Source of the DNA: Flammeovirgaceae bacterium UBA7330
Lineage (GTDB): Bacteria; Bacteroidota; Bacteroidia; Cytophagales; Cyclobacteriaceae
Assembly (NCBI GenBank): GCA_002471275.1
Contig: DKPQ01000014.1
Location: 186,461-250,460 of the forward strand
DNA: 64,000 nt
Reading direction: 5' to 3'
This document shows positions 1 through 8,597 of the stretch, one piece after another. The notes under the pieces were generated by a model. The model did not search any database. It was not told the origin of the DNA and was given only the letters and a program-made list of their open reading frames with translations. Made by a program: the position numbers and the translations under genes. Within the stretch, counting starts at the first letter, position 1, and the number at the start of each line of letters is the position of its first letter.

Positions 1-211
1 TACGGATGGCTCAGAAAAACCCCTGGGAGAATGGAATGACATGATGGTGGAGTGTGTGGGAGATTCTGTCAAAGTCTGGGTGAATGGCGACCTGGTCAAT
101 TTTGGTTATAGCTGCACCGCATCCAAAGGTCAAATAGCCCTTCAGGCAGAAGGATCGGAAGTAGAATTCTATAACCTGCAGCTAACTCCGATCACTACTT
201 TAACCAAATAA
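1..211 (+). CDS. DUF1080 (3-keto-disaccharide hydrolase) domain protein, C-terminal fragment
   Basis: The window opens inside this gene; 69 C-terminal residues are visible, read from base 2 to a TAA at 209-211. The stretch with KPLGEWNDM, CVGDSVKVWVNG and KGQIALQAEG is the end of a DUF1080 (LamG-like beta-sandwich) domain. In this family GQIALQ.EG is followed by the last strand, here VEFYNLQLTPI. Members are usually exported glycoside-active proteins, and some are 3-keto-disaccharide hydrolases. The N-terminus and any signal peptide lie outside the window. The next gene starts 1 bp after the stop, so the two are probably co-transcribed. Confidence 0.8.
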   Translation, partial: TDGSEKPLGEWNDMMVECVGDSVKVWVNGDLVNFGYSCTASKGQIALQAEGSEVEFYNLQLTPITTLTK

Positions 212-212
212 C

Positions 213-752
213 ATGTCGAAATATATTGCCATGCTTCGTGGCATCAATGTAAGCGGCCAGAAGCTCATCAAGATGGCTGACCTTAGGGAGTCGATGACCC
301 AACTAGGACTGGAAGATGTAGCCACTTACGTCCAAAGTGGCAACATTCTATTCCATGCTAAGGAGACGGATTTAAAGTTGCTGGCACAGAAGATTGAGGG
401 CCAGATCAAAAAAGACTTCACCTTTGATGTTCCATGTATCGTCAGAACCGCTGATTATTTCAAAAAGGTTTTGACAAACAACGATTTTTTGCAACAGGGA
501 AAGGAAGAAAAACGTTGTTATGTCACATTCCTGGAAGAGGAACCCGACCTCATACACATCCAAAAAATTGAACCACAGCAGTATGCACCTGAAGAATACA
601 TTATAAAAGGTGATTTGTTGTACTTCTATTCCCCGGATGGGTATGGGAAAGCGAAGATGAACAACAACTTTTTTGAGCAAAAACTCCGGGTGAAGGCCAC
701 GACCAGGAACTGGAACTCAGTGAATAAACTCTACGAACTAGCAACCCAATGA
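213..752 (+). CDS. DUF1697 family protein
   Basis: This is a 179-residue soluble protein. The N-terminal LRGINVSG followed by IKMADLR is the DUF1697 signature, and YVQSGNILF (about residues 39-47) is the second conserved block. Length fits the family (about 175-185 aa). DUF1697 has structures but no agreed biochemical role, so none is assigned. The ATG lies 1 bp after the preceding stop, and the end overlaps the next gene by 4 bp (ATGA), which argues for translational coupling with the reductase-like gene downstream. No signal peptide or membrane segment is visible. Confidence 0.85.
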   Translation: MSKYIAMLRGINVSGQKLIKMADLRESMTQLGLEDVATYVQSGNILFHAKETDLKLLAQKIEGQIKKDFTFDVPCIVRTADYFKKVLTNNDFLQQGKEEKRCYVTFLEEEPDLIHIQKIEPQQYAPEEYIIKGDLLYFYSPDGYGKAKMNNNFFEQKLRVKATTRNWNSVNKLYELATQ

Positions 753-1276
753 GAAAATTAGTCCTGTACATTGCTACAAGTATTGATGGATACATAGCAC
801 GTCCTAATGGCAAGGTAGACTGGCTGGAATACCCTGACTTCATGATCGAGGGAGAAGATTTTGGATACAAAAAGTTTATAGACACCATCGACACCACAAT
901 CATGGGTGGGGATACCTATAAAGAAGTATTGGGTTTTGGCATTCCATGGCCTTATGGCGATAAAAAAAATTATGTTTTCACCCGTTCCAACTATCCGGCC
1001 ATGGAAACTGTCACATTTGTCGGTGAAAACATTGGTCAGTTTGTAAAAGATTTGAAAGCGCAACCCGGAAAAGACATTTGGCTGATTGGTGGTGGGAAAA
1101 TCAATTCCATCATGATTGCAGAGGACTTGCTTGATGAGATGATCATCTCTGTGATGCCGATCACCATTGGTGAAGGTATCCCGATGTTCTCGAAGGTCAA
1201 ACACGAGCAAAAATTCAAGCTAAAAAATCACACCATTTATAAGACGGGAGTCACCCAGTTGCATTACCTCAAATAA
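749..1276 (+). CDS. dihydrofolate reductase family protein (RibD C-terminal domain)
   Basis: A 175-residue protein with the RibD_C/DHFR-like fold. SIDGYIARPNG at residues 12-22 is the N-terminal substrate loop, MGGDTYKEVLG (about 52-62) the helix carrying the NADPH-side arginine/threonine motif, and DIWLIGGGKI (about 109-118) the glycine-rich NADPH-binding turn. The family includes riboflavin pathway reductases and many stand-alone reductases of unknown substrate; this one resembles the stand-alone YyaP/YwjB-like group rather than folA or ribD. It overlaps the DUF1697 gene by 4 bp. The substrate is unknown. Confidence 0.85.
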   Translation: MRKLVLYIATSIDGYIARPNGKVDWLEYPDFMIEGEDFGYKKFIDTIDTTIMGGDTYKEVLGFGIPWPYGDKKNYVFTRSNYPAMETVTFVGENIGQFVKDLKAQPGKDIWLIGGGKINSIMIAEDLLDEMIISVMPITIGEGIPMFSKVKHEQKFKLKNHTIYKTGVTQLHYLK

Positions 1277-1340
1277 AATGTGAGTTTTTTTTATGGAATC
1301 CTGACTGATGTGCATCTCAAAGAGAAAACACAACTAAAAA

Positions 1341-2957
1341 ATGAATAAGTATATATTAATCATAGCATTGGTCATCGGGTTTTCAGCCACGGCTCAGAAG
1401 CCCGGAGAAATAACCCTCAACACCTCGATACAGGAAGCAAAAGTTTTTAGTCAGGGTGCACAGCTCACCAGAACAGGCAAGACAACACTTACTGCCGGTA
1501 GAAGTGTGCTGGTAATCAAATCCTTATCGCCCTTTATCGATCAAAACAGCATCCAGGTTAATGGGAAAGGTGATTTTACAATCTTATCCGTAAACCACAG
1601 ATTGGATTATCTCGCTGAACAAACCAAAAATGAGAAGGTGGACAGTCTTCAAAAAATTGTGAACAGGCTTACCAAAGAGATCGATACAGAAACTTCATTT
1701 GTGGCTGTGATGGATGCCAAGAAGAAGCTCCTGGAAGAAAACCAAAAGCTGGGTGGTACGGATTCGGGGATCTCTTATGATCAACTGACCAAAATCGTTG
1801 ACTATTATGTGGAAGAGTTGATGAGTGTGGAAGAGCGCAAGATCAATTCAAAGATCAAAATAGAGGATTTGAAGAAGGAAAGAACCAAAATCCAAAACCA
1901 GATCAATCAGATCAACCGTGGAAATGAATTACCTTCCGGTGAGATTGTTGTCAATGTAGAATCCAAAAGCGGAACCAGGGCAGAACTTGAAGTAAGCTAT
2001 TTTACTCAAAATGCCGGTTGGTTCCCAAAATACGACATCCGTGTGAAAGACATCTCCTCACCTATTCAGCTGGAATACAAAGCAGAAGTATATCAGAATA
2101 CCCGTGAGGATTGGAAAAATGTGAAGCTTGTACTCAGCAATGGCAATCCTAACAAAAGCGGTATCGCACCTGAGCTGTACACCTGGTACCTGAACTTCTA
2201 CCAGCCCGAGCCAAGACCGGTGCCATACACAAAGTCAATGGGTGCAGCATCCCGATCTGCCAGTGAGCCTGTGATGCTTGAAGAAGCTATTTCTTATGAT
2301 CTGGAGCTAAGTGATTCAGCTACGCCAACCGTCACTATCTCCCAAAACCAGACCACCGTGGAAATCGAGGTGAAGGAAAAGTATTCTATTGATTCCAATG
2401 GCGATCAGCTTACTGTAAGCCTCGAGCAGTATGATATCAACTCCATCTATGAGTACTATGCTGTACCTAAGCTGGACAATGAAGCCTTTTTACTTGCCAA
2501 AATCATTGATTGGGAGAAATACAGCCTGCTACCAGGCCAGGCCAACCTTTTCCTTGAGGGCACCTATGTTGGTAAGTCGTTCTTAGATACTTACTCAGTT
2601 TCGGATACATTGGAGATCTCCCTGGGTAGAGATCCGGGCATTGCCATTGAGCGGACCAAGATCGACTTGTATACCAAGTCCAGCTTCATCGGATCCAACA
2701 AGGTGGAAAGTCGTGGGTTTAAGCTTTCGATCAGAAACCCGAAGTCTTCTGCCATCAATCTGACCTTACATGACCAGATTCCAGTTTCCACACGAGACGA
2801 CATTTCTGTTACTCCTGAGGAGATCAGTGGTGGTAAACTAAACAAGACCACCGGTGAGATCACCTGGAATCTGACCATCCAGCCCGGCGAGCAGAAAACT
2901 TTAGAGATGCGTTACGAGGTGAAGTATCCGAAGAAAGAAAGAATTATTCTTGAGTAG
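1341..2957 (+). CDS. DUF4139 domain protein, MuiA (mucoidy inhibitor A) family
   Basis: A 538-residue exported protein. Residues 1-18 form a signal peptide ending in ATAQ. Residues about 20-90 match the DUF4140 N-terminal domain (VFSQGAQLTRTG), residues about 98-190 are a Lys/Glu-rich coiled coil, and residues about 205 to the end are the DUF4139 beta domain (ELEVSYFTQNAGWFPKYDIR, YQNTREDWKNVKL, PGEQKTLEMRYEVKYPKKE). MuiA homologues are periplasmic or surface proteins of unknown mechanism; the name comes from a mucoidy phenotype. It appears monocistronic, with about 60 bp upstream and an intergenic hairpin element downstream. Confidence 0.9.
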   Translation: MNKYILIIALVIGFSATAQKPGEITLNTSIQEAKVFSQGAQLTRTGKTTLTAGRSVLVIKSLSPFIDQNSIQVNGKGDFTILSVNHRLDYLAEQTKNEKVDSLQKIVNRLTKEIDTETSFVAVMDAKKKLLEENQKLGGTDSGISYDQLTKIVDYYVEELMSVEERKINSKIKIEDLKKERTKIQNQINQINRGNELPSGEIVVNVESKSGTRAELEVSYFTQNAGWFPKYDIRVKDISSPIQLEYKAEVYQNTREDWKNVKLVLSNGNPNKSGIAPELYTWYLNFYQPEPRPVPYTKSMGAASRSASEPVMLEEAISYDLELSDSATPTVTISQNQTTVEIEVKEKYSIDSNGDQLTVSLEQYDINSIYEYYAVPKLDNEAFLLAKIIDWEKYSLLPGQANLFLEGTYVGKSFLDTYSVSDTLEISLGRDPGIAIERTKIDLYTKSSFIGSNKVESRGFKLSIRNPKSSAINLTLHDQIPVSTRDDISVTPEEISGGKLNKTTGEITWNLTIQPGEQKTLEMRYEVKYPKKERIILE

Positions 2958-3070
2958 TGGATTTTGACAATAAACTAATCGACATTTTTTTCTGAACGGA
3001 ATAGATGTATCATGATAAACAAAAAATCCATCACCTCAGGAGTAATCTGATCAAAAAGTCAAGAATTCAT

Positions 3071-3144
3071 TGGAGTGAAGAATCTCATGAAAGATAAGAG
3101 AAACGATTTCGATTTTCCTCCCGATCGTGAGATTCTTCATTTCG
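3071..3144. repeat. Intergenic imperfect inverted repeat resembling a dispersed Bacteroidota-type element
   Basis: Arms at 3071-3090 and 3125-3144 can form a 20-bp stem (four G-U pairs, no unpaired base on the plus-strand RNA) with a 34-nt loop. The right arm runs into CTTCGCTTCATTCAGAATGACG, and the reverse complement of that region starts CGTCATTCTGAATGAAGCG. This wording resembles dispersed intergenic repeats that I recall from several bacterial genomes. Only one copy is visible here. It lies between the convergent MuiA and thioredoxin-like genes. Confidence 0.6.
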
Positions 3145-3208
3145 CTTCGCTTCATTCAGAATGACGTTTCTTTAGGACGTAAGTAGGTAGCTTGGCAATC
3201 CCATAGAA

Positions 3209-4393
3209 TTACTGTCCACTCTCAAATCTCTCCAGCTGTAGCTGGTAATGCAGCAGATCCTCATCTTCAGCCATCTCTGCCAGGCGGATCGCTTTTTTCT
3301 CCCATTTGATCGCTGTCTTCGGGTCCCTCAGCTTATAAATCAGCGAGGCATAGGTATCGATCAATGAAGGATCATCATATTGTTTAACCAGGGGATCCAA
3401 CCACTTTTTTGCCGTTTTCAATTGTTCCTCATCCTCAGAGAAAACGTAAATCTTCCAGGCAAATTCATTGAGCTGAAATGGATCATCCACCTCTTGCTGA
3501 GCCACCACTTTGATGGCACTTTCACAGTACAAATCCCAGTCTTCCTTTTCCTCAGCATACTGGAGATTGACCATCGCTTCCAACTCGTCTTTCTGACCAA
3601 ATTCCAAAGGCTGAATGATGCTTCTAAGTGCCTGGATAGCAAAAAGCTTGATATCCTCTCCTTCATAGATCTGTGTGAACTGCCCCAGCAATACATCATA
3701 GATTTTCTGATCTACGGTATCCTTTCCAAAGTTCATTATATAGAGATCCTTATATTTCATCAGGTATTGAAAATACGGGCTATATGGGTCCTGTACGTTG
3801 AGGCTGATCATGATCCAGGCTGCTCTTGAAGTCCATGCTTTCTGATCCAACTCACTGAAAAAATGATCCACCCAGGCAGACTGATCCAGGCAAGCCTCGC
3901 TGAGTGTTGTTGACATGCTGGCAAGGAATTCCGGATCCCGATTGCCCTCGTCGTATTTTTTCTGCAGCCCGGCCAATCGATTTTCCGGGTCAAGAGCTTG
4001 CTCTCCCAATTCAATCATAGCTGCAGATTCCATCGCTCCACATCCTCTATGAACCACCGCTCCATCCCCGTCGATAAAAAGTAGTGATGGGTATAAATAA
4101 ATCTGGTATCGTTCCGCCAGCTCAGAGCCCGGAAAAGCCTCCATGTCAATATTTAGATTGATAAAATTGCTATTGTAATAAGCACCCACCTCTGCATCTG
4201 AAAAAGTGTACTCCTCCATCAACTTGCATGGCTGGCTCCAATGGGTCATCCCATTCAGAAAGATCAACTTTTTTTCGGTTTTCGCTTTGGCCAATACCTC
4301 AGACCACTCCATTTCCTCGAAATGTATACCCTTCTGGGCATCCGCATGATACCCAATCAGCATAGACAAACATACAGCGTAAATCAACCTCAT
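3209..4393 (-). CDS. Exported thioredoxin-fold protein with SxxC active site
   Basis: A 394-residue protein with a signal peptide (residues 1-19, cleavage near ADAQ). Residues about 25-130 are a thioredoxin-like domain of the DsbD-gamma/YyaL-like type: KKLIFLNGMTHWSQPC, NLNIDMEAF, and a cis-proline at P102 in IYLYPSLLFIDGDG. The usual CxxC is S53-Q-P-C56, so the N-terminal nucleophilic Cys is missing. The rest (about 140-394) is helical and TPR-like, containing AIKWEKKAIRLAE. It probably acts in the periplasm, but disulfide reductase activity is doubtful. A promoter-like pair lies just upstream. It is divergent from the DUF1684 gene. Confidence 0.8.
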   Translation of the reverse strand: MRLIYAVCLSMLIGYHADAQKGIHFEEMEWSEVLAKAKTEKKLIFLNGMTHWSQPCKLMEEYTFSDAEVGAYYNSNFINLNIDMEAFPGSELAERYQIYLYPSLLFIDGDGAVVHRGCGAMESAAMIELGEQALDPENRLAGLQKKYDEGNRDPEFLASMSTTLSEACLDQSAWVDHFFSELDQKAWTSRAAWIMISLNVQDPYSPYFQYLMKYKDLYIMNFGKDTVDQKIYDVLLGQFTQIYEGEDIKLFAIQALRSIIQPLEFGQKDELEAMVNLQYAEEKEDWDLYCESAIKVVAQQEVDDPFQLNEFAWKIYVFSEDEEQLKTAKKWLDPLVKQYDDPSLIDTYASLIYKLRDPKTAIKWEKKAIRLAEMAEDEDLLHYQLQLERFESGQ

Positions 4394-4422
4394 TGACCTG
4401 GAATTTTTGGTTTGAATTTATA

Positions 4423-4457
4423 CAAATCTATGCTTAAGCTTTCAAAAACGATCAAAA
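4423..4457 (-). promoter_or_regulatory. Putative promoter of the thioredoxin-like gene
   Basis: Read on the minus strand, TTTTG (4457-4453) is followed after 22 nt by TAGATTTG (4430-4423), an exact TANNTTTG -7 box. The start codon is about 30 nt downstream. Confidence 0.45.
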
Positions 4458-4474
4458 TTGTAACTTAGCGTGTA

Positions 4475-5080
4475 ATGAAAGCCCTAATGCTGATTTTTGT
4501 ATCCTTTTTCTACTGTGGAACGGTATGCACCCAGACCGATCCATATAAAGCAGAGATACTGGACTGGCAAAAGGAGATGGATGCGCAGCTGAGCGATGAA
4601 GAGGGTTCTCCGCTTGACAAAAAGGAACTTAAGCGATTCGACGGATTGGAATATTATCCGATTGACTCCACCTACAGGGTAAAGGCGAGGTTCATCAGGA
4701 CACCCAATGAATTGCCATTCAATATGCCAACGACTACCGATCGGCTACCCATCTATGTGAAGTATGGAGAAGCTGTGTTCACCTTGAATGGAAAAGAATT
4801 CACACTGCCTTTATATCAAAGTCAGACACTTCTGAGTGTAGACACCATGGAAGACTACCTTTTCCTTCCATTTACAGATCTTACCAATGGCATCGAGACC
4901 TATGGAGGTGGGAGATACCTGGACCTTAAAGTTCCTCAAGAAGACTTTATCATACTTGATTTTAATAAGGCTTACAACCCATATTGCGCATATAATGAAA
5001 GGTATTCGTGCCCGATCCCTCCAAGGGCCAACAGGCTGGATATCGAGATCAGGGCGGGTGTAAAAGACTGGAAACATTAA
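4475..5080 (+). CDS. DUF1684 domain-containing exported protein
   Basis: A 201-residue protein with an N-terminal signal sequence (about residues 1-19, MLIFVSFFYCGTVCTQ). The body carries DUF1684 hallmarks: EILDWQKEMDAQL, SPLDKKELKRFDGLEYYPID, and the C-terminal NPYCAYNERYSCPIPPRANRL, which in this family includes a conserved Asn-Pro-x-Cys-Ala-Tyr and a C-P-x-P-P motif. The function of DUF1684 is not established. The C at the signal-peptide end (C18) could be a lipid attachment site, but the lipobox is poor. The Gfo/Idh oxidoreductase starts 18 bp downstream and is probably in the same transcript. Confidence 0.88.
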   Translation: MKALMLIFVSFFYCGTVCTQTDPYKAEILDWQKEMDAQLSDEEGSPLDKKELKRFDGLEYYPIDSTYRVKARFIRTPNELPFNMPTTTDRLPIYVKYGEAVFTLNGKEFTLPLYQSQTLLSVDTMEDYLFLPFTDLTNGIETYGGGRYLDLKVPQEDFIILDFNKAYNPYCAYNERYSCPIPPRANRLDIEIRAGVKDWKH

Positions 5081-5098
5081 ACAAACAAATAAACAACT

Positions 5099-6133
5099 AT
5101 GGCTAAATGGAAATTTGGAATTGTAGGGTCAGGAATGATCGCTGATTTTCACGCACGAGCAATCAATGAAATCCCTAATACTGAAATCATTGGTTTTTGT
5201 GATGGTGGATCGGGAAAAGCTAAAATCCTGGCAGAAAAATATGGGACCAAATCATTTACCGGGTATGAAAACCTCCTCAATGAGCCCGGAATCAATATAG
5301 TAACCATTGCCACACCCAGTGGACTTCATCTGGAGCCAACAGTTTTGGCTGCGCAAAAAGGAATTCATGTGTTATGTGAAAAGCCCATCGAGATCACACC
5401 AGAAAGGGTAGATCAGATGATCGCAGCGCACAAAAAATCCGGAACTTTTCTAGGGGGCATTTTCAATTATCGGTTCACCCCGGTAATACAGGAGATCAAG
5501 CAGGCTCTCAGCGAAGGAAGATTGGGACACATCACATTCGCTGGTATTTTCGTTCCCTGGTGGCGCGATGAAAAGTATTATGCGGGAAGCTGGAAGGGTA
5601 CCAAGAAACTCGATGGGGGTGGCGCACTGATGAACCAATCCATCCACATGATCGACCTGCTTCAACATATTATGGGGCCTGTCACCTCTTTGTGTGCATT
5701 CACCGATCACCTGCATCATGACATTGAAGCGGAAGATACAGGTGTAGCCATAGTAAAGTTTAAAAATGGTGCGCTTGGTCATATCTATGGTACCACGGCC
5801 TCCTTCCCCGGACAATTCAGGAAGTTGGAAATCACGGGAAGTGAAGGTACCATTCATTTGGTAGAGGACAGTATCACTGTCTGGGACTTCAAAACCTCCA
5901 AACCTGGAGATGCCGAAATTCTCAAAAAATATGGTGAAACCCAGGAAGGTGGCGGCGTAGCAGACCCTGCAGCGATGACTCATCATAACCATAGGAAAAA
6001 CATTGTCTCATTTTTGGAAGCCATCGAAAGCAATCAACCATTTGATATAGACGGTACTGAGTCCCGCAAAGCCGTTGAAATCATTTGTGCCATCTATGAG
6101 TCTCAGGAAAAGAAAAAGGTGGTAACCCTCTAA
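5099..6133 (+). CDS. Gfo/Idh/MocA family NAD(P)-dependent oxidoreductase
   Basis: A 344-residue cytoplasmic protein. The N-terminal Rossmann domain (1-125) begins GIVGSGMIADFHARA (GxGxxA dinucleotide motif) and contains CEKPIEI, the conserved EKP lysine. The C-terminal domain has GGALMNQSIHMIDLLQHIMG, in which the H-x-x-D pair is the usual catalytic site. Family members oxidise or epimerise sugars, inositols and sugar acids; the substrate cannot be read from the sequence. The following genes encode a sodium:organic-anion symporter and an exported RraA protein, which hints at uptake and breakdown of a sugar acid or keto acid. This is inference only. Confidence 0.9.
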   Translation: MAKWKFGIVGSGMIADFHARAINEIPNTEIIGFCDGGSGKAKILAEKYGTKSFTGYENLLNEPGINIVTIATPSGLHLEPTVLAAQKGIHVLCEKPIEITPERVDQMIAAHKKSGTFLGGIFNYRFTPVIQEIKQALSEGRLGHITFAGIFVPWWRDEKYYAGSWKGTKKLDGGGALMNQSIHMIDLLQHIMGPVTSLCAFTDHLHHDIEAEDTGVAIVKFKNGALGHIYGTTASFPGQFRKLEITGSEGTIHLVEDSITVWDFKTSKPGDAEILKKYGETQEGGGVADPAAMTHHNHRKNIVSFLEAIESNQPFDIDGTESRKAVEIICAIYESQEKKKVVTL

Positions 6134-6246
6134 TGCAAATTGGAGTTTGCTTGCAAATGTACCTAGTGCAAAAAATTTAAGAAATATTGATTAAAGTGAT
6201 CTTTTTGGCTAATCTTGATAAGTTCAAATAAACTAACCCAACCCAA

Positions 6247-7530
6247 ATGAAGCTTAAAATGTTTATGTGGCTCGCCCTTGTGAGTCTTCTTCTGGCTATA
6301 ATAACTTATTTTTCTGATCTCACTTCACTTACTGGACCTTTCGTCATAGCCTTCTTTGTGCTCCTGGCTTTAAGTGCTCCTGGTGTAAGACAGATTAAGG
6401 GATTTGCCTTTGCATTGTGGATATTTTCATCCGTATCGGCAGCCATGTTTTACCCTTCCATCTTTCAGAGCTGGGGTTCTTTCGACCTGAAAATACTTAT
6501 TGTACCCCTCCTCCAAATCATCATGTTTGGGATGGGGTCTCAGATGAGTATCCAAGATTTTCAGGGAGTCATTAAGATGCCAAAAGGAGTCATCGTAGGC
6601 ATTGTTTGTCAATTCACGATCATGCCTGTTATAGGAATTACGATTGCAACCACCTTTGGATTCCCTCCGGAGATCGCTGCAGGTATCGTGCTGGTAGGCT
6701 CATCGCCCAGTGGGCTGGCTTCCAATGTGATGGCGTTCCTGTCCAAGGCCAACCTTGCCTTATCTGTCACCCTGACAGCGGTGGCAACTCTATTAGCCCC
6801 CATCATGACTCCCTTGTTGATGAAAATCTTTGCCGGTCAGTTTGTACCCATTGACTTTTGGAACATGATGATTGGCATCACAGAGATTGTGATCCTGCCG
6901 ATCATCGGAGGGCTGATGTTTAATGCTATCGCCTATGGAATTCAGTCCAGAAAAAATATCATCATTCAAGCCATCTGCTATTTCATCATTGTCATTTTGA
7001 AAAACGTGATGGTCTTTCAAACCAGTGACGCTGGATTGTACACTGCCCTCATGGAAATGATCTCCAACACCCTCTGGTTTGTTGCACTCCCCATAGTTGG
7101 TGGAATACTCTTCAAAAAATGGGCTGCTGGTAGTCAGGAGACCATGGACAAAGCTTTATCATTCATCTCCATGCTCGGCATCGCTGTGATTATCAGTATC
7201 ATCACTGCGGCTGGCCGTGATAGTTTACTTGAGATAGGACTGTTACTCATTGCCGCGTGCTTTATCCATAATACGTTTGGCTATTTTCTTGGCTACTGGG
7301 CCTGCAGACTCCTCAAAATGGATGAGCGAAGCTGCCGTACCATCGCACTGGAAGTGGGTATGCAAAATGGAGGTCTGGCCTCTGGGATTGCCCTCCAAAT
7401 GGGAAAAGTGGCTACTGTTGGACTGGCACCAGCCGTCTTTGGGCCAATGATGAATATCACTGGCTCCACCCTGGCCAGCTGGTGGCGCGACCGTCCACCG
7501 GGAGACGAAAAGAATGATAAAACTGAATAG
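6247..7530 (+). CDS. Bile acid:sodium symporter (BASS) family transporter
   Basis: A 427-residue inner-membrane protein with about eleven hydrophobic segments. The motif MGSQMSIQDFQGV and the segment VGSSPSGLASNVMAFLSKANLALS match the BASS family's conserved G-S-S-P-x-G-x-A-S-N substrate and sodium site. EVGMQNGGLASGIALQMG near the C-terminus is the second crossover motif. Two extra N-terminal hydrophobic segments make it longer than the typical 310-330 aa. Known members import bile acids, pantoate or keto acids with Na+; the substrate here is open. It sits between a Gfo/Idh oxidoreductase and an RraA-like protein, all on the same strand. Confidence 0.88.
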   Translation: MKLKMFMWLALVSLLLAIITYFSDLTSLTGPFVIAFFVLLALSAPGVRQIKGFAFALWIFSSVSAAMFYPSIFQSWGSFDLKILIVPLLQIIMFGMGSQMSIQDFQGVIKMPKGVIVGIVCQFTIMPVIGITIATTFGFPPEIAAGIVLVGSSPSGLASNVMAFLSKANLALSVTLTAVATLLAPIMTPLLMKIFAGQFVPIDFWNMMIGITEIVILPIIGGLMFNAIAYGIQSRKNIIIQAICYFIIVILKNVMVFQTSDAGLYTALMEMISNTLWFVALPIVGGILFKKWAAGSQETMDKALSFISMLGIAVIISIITAAGRDSLLEIGLLLIAACFIHNTFGYFLGYWACRLLKMDERSCRTIALEVGMQNGGLASGIALQMGKVATVGLAPAVFGPMMNITGSTLASWWRDRPPGDEKNDKTE

Positions 7531-7583
7531 TTTTTTGTTGAATGAATTAGATTATGTTCGTGAATCAAAATATCAAAATCCTT

Positions 7584-8504
7584 ATGAAAATGAAATATTT
7601 GTCAATTCTTCTATTTGCAGCCTTTACGGCCAACCTAGCCATCGGTCAGACCATCTCCAGAGAAAAGTTGATCTATTATACCCAGGAATGGAAAGGGGAA
7701 CGCTTTGAGGATGGTCGTCCGAAAGTTTCAGATGACTTATTGAAAAGGGCATTGAACATTTCTATCGAAGAGGCATGGGGCTACCTAAGAAACCGGGGCT
7801 ATCACAATCAGTTTGAAGGCAACTGGAAAACCATCAATAACAAGCCAATGGTAGGGAGAGCACTTACAGCACAGTATATGCCCAACCGACCTGAGCTGGC
7901 AGAAAGGATGAAAAATGACGGACATAAGGCTGGCAGAATTGGTGCACCAAACTCATGGCCCATCGATATGCTTCAGGAAGGTGATATCTATATCGCCGAC
8001 AGCTACGGAAAAATCATCGATGGAACTTTGATTGGAGATAACCTCGGGAATGCGATATATGCAAAATCTAAAAATGGGGTAATCTTCAACGGTAGCCTCC
8101 GTGACCTTGAAGGCCTCGAAAAAATCGAAGGTTTTAATGCTTTTGTTCGGGGCTGGGACCCGTCTTATATCCAGGAAATGATGCTGATGGGACTCAATAC
8201 ACCTATACAGATTGGTAGAGCTACCATTTTACCCGGCGATGTAATATTAGCCAAGCGTGAAGGTATCATTGCGATCCCTGCTCATCTCGCTGAGGCCACA
8301 ATTATCAATGCGGAATTCGTTGCTCTCCGTGATCAGTTTGGTATACAAAGACTGAAAGAAGGAAAATACACTCCGGGGCAGATCGACACCCAGTGGACGG
8401 ATGCTATCAAAAAAGACTTCTTGAAGTGGCTGGATGCAAATCCTAATTTGTTGCCGATGTCCAGAAAAGAGCTGGATGAGTTTATGAAGGATAGGAGCTG
8501 GTAG
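7584..8504 (+). CDS. Exported RraA / HMG-aldolase-like family protein
   Basis: The protein is 306 residues if started at the ATG at 7584. An in-frame ATG at 7554 would place ten polar residues before the signal peptide and lies within a possible -7 element (TATGTTCG), so I prefer 7584 or 7590. A clear signal peptide (YLSILLFAAFTANLAIGQ) precedes an RraA fold. GDNLGNAIYAKSKNGVIFNG and the metal/substrate motif GSLRDLEGL correspond to the G-x-R-D site of 4-hydroxy-4-methyl-2-oxoglutarate aldolases and RraA. RraA proteins are normally cytoplasmic and about 160-230 aa, so the signal peptide and roughly 80-residue N-terminal part are notable. Confidence 0.82.
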   Translation: MKMKYLSILLFAAFTANLAIGQTISREKLIYYTQEWKGERFEDGRPKVSDDLLKRALNISIEEAWGYLRNRGYHNQFEGNWKTINNKPMVGRALTAQYMPNRPELAERMKNDGHKAGRIGAPNSWPIDMLQEGDIYIADSYGKIIDGTLIGDNLGNAIYAKSKNGVIFNGSLRDLEGLEKIEGFNAFVRGWDPSYIQEMMLMGLNTPIQIGRATILPGDVILAKREGIIAIPAHLAEATIINAEFVALRDQFGIQRLKEGKYTPGQIDTQWTDAIKKDFLKWLDANPNLLPMSRKELDEFMKDRSW

Positions 8505-8597
8505 GGCGAAAGAGAAGGGACCCATACAAAGACCTCAGGTAAAGAGACAAAGAAAAGACACACAAAGAAATGGCGTGCGAAGACGCGGATGGGAAAG

